Assembly: GCA_933228895.1 (NCBI GenBank)
Contig: OW121850.1
Location: forward strand, 29,645,773 to 29,709,772
Direction: 5' to 3'
Source of the DNA: Platycnemis pennipes
Lineage: Eukaryota > Arthropoda > Insecta > Odonata > Platycnemididae
Length of the DNA: 64,000 nucleotides
This document shows positions 58,301 to 64,000 of the stretch, in pieces. The stretch's first letter is position 1; the number at the start of each line of letters is the position of its first letter. Both the position numbers and the translations under genes were made by a program. The notes under the pieces were generated by a model that saw only the letters and a program-made list of their open reading frames with translations, was not told the DNA's origin and searched no databases.

Positions 58301-59504
58301 ATCCATCCATCGGTTACAGAATTCTCGATCACAAACATGTGAGGCGTGACAGAAAAGTGGAGAAAATAAAGTATGTTTCTGACAACCAGGGTTCACTGGT
58401 TTCTGGTAGAAGATTGGTAGTCGGTTACCGATAGAAATTGAAGTAGAGGTTTCAAAAAGTTAAAATTACGTAATAGCATTAGGTGAAATTCATACGGCGA
58501 TACGTTTGAGCTTTCATTAGTTGGTCGAGCTTTCACTAAGTTAATAATATATTTAGGCGTCAAATTACTTGGTGTTAATGTCCATTTTATGTAGAAACCA
58601 CGTGGGAAAAAATGGTATTATGGGCTTTCAATTATTCAGCTGCAACTTCAATAATATCGTACTCACCTTAACGGATTCATTTCACCCAGGGTTCATGATG
58701 TGGAATGGGTTTTAGTATTTCGTTAATTAAATATGATGCGTGATTAAGTTGTTTGCGATATCATATTAGGTCACATCATGCCATTTCAATTTTATATGTT
58801 TTCCGGTCAGTATTGATCCCTTGCCAGCAAGTGGAGTAACGTTTTCAATTAATCCAAATAACCTGGAATGAAAACTAATATTCTCGCCAATCGTGATGTT
58901 TTATTGCGGGCCATAAAATATCCAATCAAGTTAAACTCTTCGGAACCACGGAATAGAGTTAGCGTGTTTATTCAAATGAATTACCGTTTGGCCTGTGACC
59001 CATATCTCCTCCCAATCAAGAACTGAGTCAACAAAAACAAAGTCGTTTGAGGTTAGCTTTGATGGTCAATGTATCGCCAACATTCAATTTTGCGTTTTCC
59101 ACTAATTTGTGTTTGCAATATTTTATTTAAGAGAATCAAAGTTAATATTTTGTTTGTCTCCATTCCATGCATCACAAAATGATTCATTTTACTATCCCGA
59201 AGTCCAGGCATTAAAAGCCACTCGCAGCACCAAGTGAAAGGCAAACTCCATCAATTTAACCAATTAGTTACTGAAAACAGCAAATAATGATACTAAGTAA
59301 TGTATCATCAACAGAAATTATTTACCTACAGTCATCTATTTTTAGATTATAATATATTTTAAGGCTTTGCTTCGCTTAATTCCATGGCATAGTACTACAT
59401 GCTGTCCGTAGTTTTAACGATAATCACAAGTCAAGCATCCAAAGATATGTTTGGTGCAGCTATTCACGAACTAGAACCGGTTAACCTCTTCTTTGTCCTT
59501 CACT
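58301..59504. other. Unassigned AT-rich DNA
   Basis: Nothing recognised. Confidence 0.4.
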
Positions 59505-59812
59505 ATTAGCTGTATATATCTTATTTAAAGTCATTCTTAGCAGTTCCTCACTTTCTTTTCAACGATTACCACAGTTAGACCATCATGCCTCGAGATATGC
59601 TCCATATGGTTTTCTGACCTTTTTTTCAAAGTTTTCATCCTGTTTTTCTTCTATCCTACACTTTTTACACCTTTATTAGTACCTTTTTCGGCCCATCCCT
59701 TTTTTCACCATTTTTTAGGTTACACAACTTACACAATGAAATTTCAATTAATTCTAACCTCGTCTTTTCTGCGGCCGTTATTTACTTAGCCTCGCTGCCA
59801 TGAAGGATAAAT
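59505..59812 (-). pseudogene. RTE-like LINE fragment, degenerate
   Basis: The minus strand reads ITAAEKTRLELIEIS and later TIWSISRGMMV. The first corresponds by pattern to INAAEKSRLEAFEM of the copy at 28633 and the second to the HILRHDGLM region. Stops are frequent. Confidence 0.5.
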
Positions 59813-60056
59813 ATAAATACGCAAGTTTCAACCGCTTCCATACTGCCTATTTTGATTACCATTTTGAAGACAAAGAATTCTTCATTGGTATTCAAAGTGA
59901 CCAAAATCTAGTGGGTTTAGCCCCAAGCCACCAGAAGGATATAGCACCTCGAAACGAAGTCACAAAAAATGTTCTTTTGGCATATTTCAAGAATCAGAGA
60001 CCTGTAAATGAACAATCGGATTAATATCTTCCGAAATGCAATGAGTCCGTCTACAT

Positions 60057-60110
60057 CAGTGATTCCCAACCTTCTACGTTGGCGACACCCTTCAGACTGC
60101 GGTTACAATC
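60057..60110 (+). repeat. Possible single hAT-like terminus
   Basis: CAGTGATTCCCAACCTTCTA followed by GGCGACACCC resembles the ends of Charlie-type hAT MITEs (CAGTGGTTCCCAACC). No matching inverted end was found downstream, so this is a tentative solo end. Confidence 0.3.
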
Positions 60111-60559
60111 TCGGGGCAAAAACTTAGATATTTTTATGCATTCAATCGAGCTTCCATCTCCATTACTAATTGTAAGGATAATCGGCGGTTAATAGTAATT
60201 AGTCTTCAGGTTGGAAGAAATACTTCGATTTCTTTCACCATCTGTCGGGCGTGAAAGTAACAAATTCAGCCATGACAGTTGGCCCTGTTAACAAATTTTT
60301 CGATTTCCAGCAATAAACTCGCAGCACCCCTAGCTGTTTTCCAGGTACCCTGAAGAGCCGCGGCACACCGTTAGGGATCCACTGGTCTACACTTTCGATA
60401 TTAAGTCGCCCAGCGGAATAGCAGCGATGGATAAGAGACGCTAAAAATATTGAACGGGAAGAGAATTCTGAGACTGGGAACACCACAATGGATCATATAT
60501 GTTAGCGGCAGGCTTACCAAAGACGAAGAGATTAGGATAAAAAACAATAAAACACCGTC
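60111..60559. other. Unassigned DNA
   Basis: Nothing recognised. Confidence 0.35.
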
Positions 60560-60965
60560 CGGCGATGAGCATGCGGTAATGTTACTAAAGCACCGCCGCC
60601 AAAGGCTGTCTTCGGGACAGATGTGGAAATCGGATCGGCGGCGCGGCGGCGTAGCGAATTCGCGACTGCGTCTGCGTGATTGTCGGTGGGCGCTCACGTT
60701 GGGCGTGTGCCCATGCCCGGATGGGGAGGAGAATCACGGGAGAGAGGATGGAATTTAGACGTTCATTTGTCTCCCGAAGCGATTCTCCATCGTATCGACG
60801 GAAGAAATCTACCCTCGCGGTGGTGGCATGAAAGGACTCCGCCATCGAAGCAACCGCCTCTGACCCGGCAGCTAATGCCGGTAACAGCTATATTCCCTCT
60901 CCGACTTAATGACGCTTCGAGACGCCCCTGAATGCAAGGTGTGGTATACATCTCGGCGGGGCTTG
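60560..60965. other. GC-rich, CpG-dense patch
   Basis: CGGATCGGCGGCGCGGCGGC and neighbouring CpGs. Four frames of 83-102 codons overlap on both strands with no domain. Possible regulatory DNA. Confidence 0.4.
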
Positions 60966-61309
60966 GGGGCATAAACGATCGAAAGGAAAAAGCCGACTCG
61001 AAGCGAATATACGGATCGGGACTGGGAAAGTCAAATCCTGATTGGTGAAGACTTGCCCACAGTGGAGTTCAACCTTTTCCAGTCGGAAGATATGCTAAGA
61101 ACCAAGTTGAAAAATACTGCTAGAGTTCAGGTATTGTAGATAGTTTCAGGAATTTCATATGAATTCAAACATCGTCACTGAATAGTGCATTCTACCAAGA
61201 GAAAATTCTACTTGCACATACAAGCTAGGATGTAAGAAATTACTTCCTTATAACCTAACTTTGGAGCATGCCTCTTGCTGGATGCAAGGCATGGACGATA
61301 ACAACAGTG
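60966..61309. other. Unassigned DNA
   Basis: Nothing recognised. Confidence 0.35.
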
Positions 61310-61706
61310 ACGTCAAGACTGACAGACAGCATTCGATGTTAAAGAGGGATGATGAAATTTAATTGATAGGCCGAGAGACAAACGAAGAAGTCGGAGAAGA
61401 GTGGAAAGACATTAAATAGATGATGGAACATTAAACACAAGAAAACATTAAATAGATGATGGTAAATGGAACACAAGAAAATATTAGATGGAACAATCAA
61501 ATCAGTCATATCCTGAGACATGATAGTCAGATGAAAACATAATATCATTTAGAATTGGGGGAAAAGAGAATGGAAAGAAAGGCAAAGGAAGACGCCGCAA
61601 AATATGCATGGCACAAATAGTGGAAGATGCAAAAGAGAAGAAATGTGTGACTAAAAAGAGTTTTGCTGAGAAAATAATTGGGGTGAGGGTCGAGTCTTCG
61701 GGTTGA
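61310..61706 (+). pseudogene. RTE-like LINE C-terminal fragment
   Basis: The plus strand holds IDRPRDKRRSRRR, then WNNQISHILRHDSQMKT, then GKENGKKGKGRRRKICMAQI followed by VEDAKEKKCVTKKSF. This is the order seen at 28633-29152 (GHILRHDGLMKT, GKGRPRMSYIEQVVKDV) with stops and shifts between. A 40-bp segment with ACATTAAATAGATGATGG is duplicated in tandem near 61409 and 61445. Confidence 0.65.
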
Positions 61707-64000
61707 TAATTAGTAATAATGGTATCCAGTGCTCAAAACGTTTCTCTAGTTACCGTACTGCCTTCACTAGTTACCGTGCCGTATCCTCTAAATTTCAGTT
61801 AGATCCTGGACTAAGGTTATATATAATGTTGATTTAAATTAGCATGATGGTTGCCTTGTGGAGAGAAATCAACTAAGAGAAATTACGTCAATTATCGATT
61901 TCACCCGCGTGGGACTAAATCACGCGTCAAATAAATCGCTATAATATATTTAACTCTGCATTAAAGATTTTTTAGTAAACGTAGCTATAATTTTACGATA
62001 TTGACATAAAATAAAACTTAATTATAGATAAATAAACTGCCGTATATCTTCCTTAAAAAAATTACTAATCTAAATGAAGATTTAAGGTTGACTAATCAAC
62101 GAACATTGGTTATAGAAAACATAGGAGTTACTTTAAATTGTATGAACGTATGACTAACCAACTAATGCTGTGACTCAATTCTTTTTCTGCTGGCCACTAA
62201 ATAAATATTTTTTTACGTGCTGAATTTTTCTGTTTACCTGAACTAAGTTAATTTTAGAGTAACTTGCTCAATCCACAGCAAATTCTTAGTTGAGGTTAGC
62301 CGGGTTAGCCTGATCAAAAACCTGTTGCCTTAGAGGCTATCTAAACTTCCACGTAATATGAATAAAAAATTAACCTATTTGTGCAAGGAAATATATTAAT
62401 AATAAGTAGCATTGGTACAATCCAATGGAGTTGGGACGGTAATATGGAAATAAGTAATAGAATTAGTTTTTGGAAGACATCGTCGGGACTTCTGTAAAAG
62501 AAGTTTATTTTCAAAATAATTCAGCTGTAATACCCCAACATAGCACAATCTTCAACACAGCCAACAAAAAAATTCTCTCACTCTCATCATTCCCCAAAAC
62601 TCGTCTTTTCACATGAATCAATGGGTAGTACACGACATTATCCACCTTCATCAAGCTTTACTGCCCAATGACAAATGCCTGTTTAACAATCGAAGCCCGT
62701 GAATCCATAACCTTTTTTCCACCCATAATTTTACGTAATGTGAATTTTCACGGTTCGGTTTAGAATCACAGACACCGAGGTCATTTCATCCGCTAGCGAT
62801 TATGTTAGTCTTGGAATTTCGGTCTTTATGAGTGCGAAGAACGGTATGACAGCATATGTCAATAACACTTTCTACAGCAAGCTGCGGAGGAGTTCAAGGT
62901 GCGTATTGCGAACCTTTAGCTGACCGAAAATAAACGGAAATAAGGAGATATTAATGCTTATGAAAGCTCAAGAATGATCCCTCACGCACATTTCACGGAA
63001 ATTTTGTAAATCAAACCAATTCAGACAACCGAAAATACTGTCAAGACATGTACAGAAACCATTTGTTAAAATAATTTTTCACTTCAGCGATTTTACTTAC
63101 TTTTTTCCTCGACATATCAAAGGATAAGAAGTTAAAAATTGACGAAAAGTATCTTGAACGCTATAATGGAAGCACTCCTTTTTCAGAGTCTGCGTGCCAT
63201 TCTCTCGTAATAGATATTTATCATGCATGAGCCCAATTAGGGGTTTCAAAGGAGGCGATCTTGAAGTCAAAATGATGATTTTCATCGGGTTTCCCAAAAT
63301 CGGCCATTTCATAATGATTGGTATTCGTCCTCCGAAAGGAGATATCAGTAAAAAAAATCATTCATTTGAGAATAAATATTTCAACACTTCGGAAGATAAT
63401 CAATTTTTTAGATATTTCTCGGGAGCGTTGGTGGATAAAATCGTGTTCAACTCTTATATTTTTGTATCGATTATAAGCTAATATATATAACTCGGGAATT
63501 TTTCCTCAGTCAAATAATGTTTAGTGAGGAATTTAAACACCGAACAATAATTTTAAATAACATGATTGCCAACAATGCAAACGTTCAATATTATTCTGAC
63601 AAAAATGCGGTCGAACAGTAAATATTAAAAGAAAAACACAGGTGTACTCCTCTCACAAAGATTAATTAGGTTCATCAAAATTGTAGAACAAGAACGAGGC
63701 CAGGTACACAATAATATCGTTCAAATAAGCGCTAAAAAGTTTCAATTATTATCTACGTGGAATGTTTTTATTTATTCTATAAAATTTATATGGCCGTGAT
63801 GACTCTCTTCGTCTAGTAAAGCTGAAATGGTGAAATTTTCCACAGTTGTAGGAGTTCCGTCGCTCTCTGAGGCAAATATTGACCGACCCGATTCTTTCAT
63901 TCTTCTATGAAATCCACATTTTTTTCCTCCAATCTTTATCAGCAGTTTCCGTGCCGTAGTAAAAAATCCGATAATTCGACGTTACTTTTGAATGAAGCGA
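61707..64000. other. Unassigned AT-rich DNA
   Basis: No repeat or gene recognised to the end of the window. Frames at 63097-63481 on both strands are antisense to each other. Confidence 0.4.

Noticed and set aside
58048..58434. 128-codon open frame
   Set aside because: Lies in a GC-rich patch with four overlapping minus-strand frames and shows no domain.
1..64000. An operon, prophage, defence locus or endogenous virus
   Set aside because: No adjacent long frames, ribosome-binding sites or viral genes were seen; the sequence organisation is that of eukaryotic repeat-rich DNA.

Overview
This window looks like gene-poor DNA from an animal nuclear genome, most likely an arthropod and probably an insect. 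It is AT-rich with short GC-rich patches. The longest uninterrupted reading frame is about 150 codons, and I find no credible host protein-coding gene, rRNA or functional tRNA gene. Coding-like signal comes almost entirely from decayed transposable elements. The insect reading rests on the repeat types: tRNA-derived SINEs, RTE-like and Jockey/CR1-like LINE ends, a Helitron with arthropod-type ends, and TA- or TAA-flanked MITEs. It is an inference; no species is assigned. The window could be a large intron or an intergenic region.

Layout. 0-6 kb: a LINE tail, a CTGAAG...GAAAC hairpin module (1.77 kb) and a 2.1-kb DNA transposon with terminal inverted repeats, CTG target duplication and dense GTCATA subterminal motifs (3.53-5.61 kb). 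6.5-8.5 kb: a 180-bp tandem duplication, a low-complexity block and a small foldback. 11.7-12.4 kb: SINE pieces. 15.4-17.2 kb: a foldback with two GAAAC modules, a Jockey/CR1-like LINE C-terminus and a Tigger/pogo-like MITE. 18.1-19.3 kb: a degenerate SINE and a head-to-tail array of RTE-like LINE 3' ends with a 214-bp period. 23.7-29.2 kb: SINEs, a foldback interrupted by a TA-flanked MITE, a second MITE copy, an unidentified decayed coding remnant and a longer LINE reverse-transcriptase C-terminus.

29.77-32.49 kb holds a hAT transposon with an exact 8-bp target duplication and a broken, intron-containing ZMYM1-like transposase. 36.8-44.0 kb: SINEs and two TAA-flanked PIF/Harbinger-like MITEs. 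47.5-48.8 kb: a TA-flanked foldback, a head-to-head SINE pair and a small unclassified repeat shared with 18.6 kb. 51.0-51.9 kb: a foldback with a perfect internal hairpin and a LINE fragment. 52.40-53.54 kb: a Helitron with both ends visible, a Pif1-helicase remnant and a TATCGATA-rich tandem array. 54.7-61.7 kb: further LINE and SINE fragments. Ten GC-rich patches of roughly 0.4-1 kb lie between the repeats and are the best places to look for regulatory DNA.

The genes do not form a pathway. The window records successive insertions, several of them nested: a foldback inside the hAT element, a MITE inside a foldback, and a LINE tail inside the 2.1-kb element.
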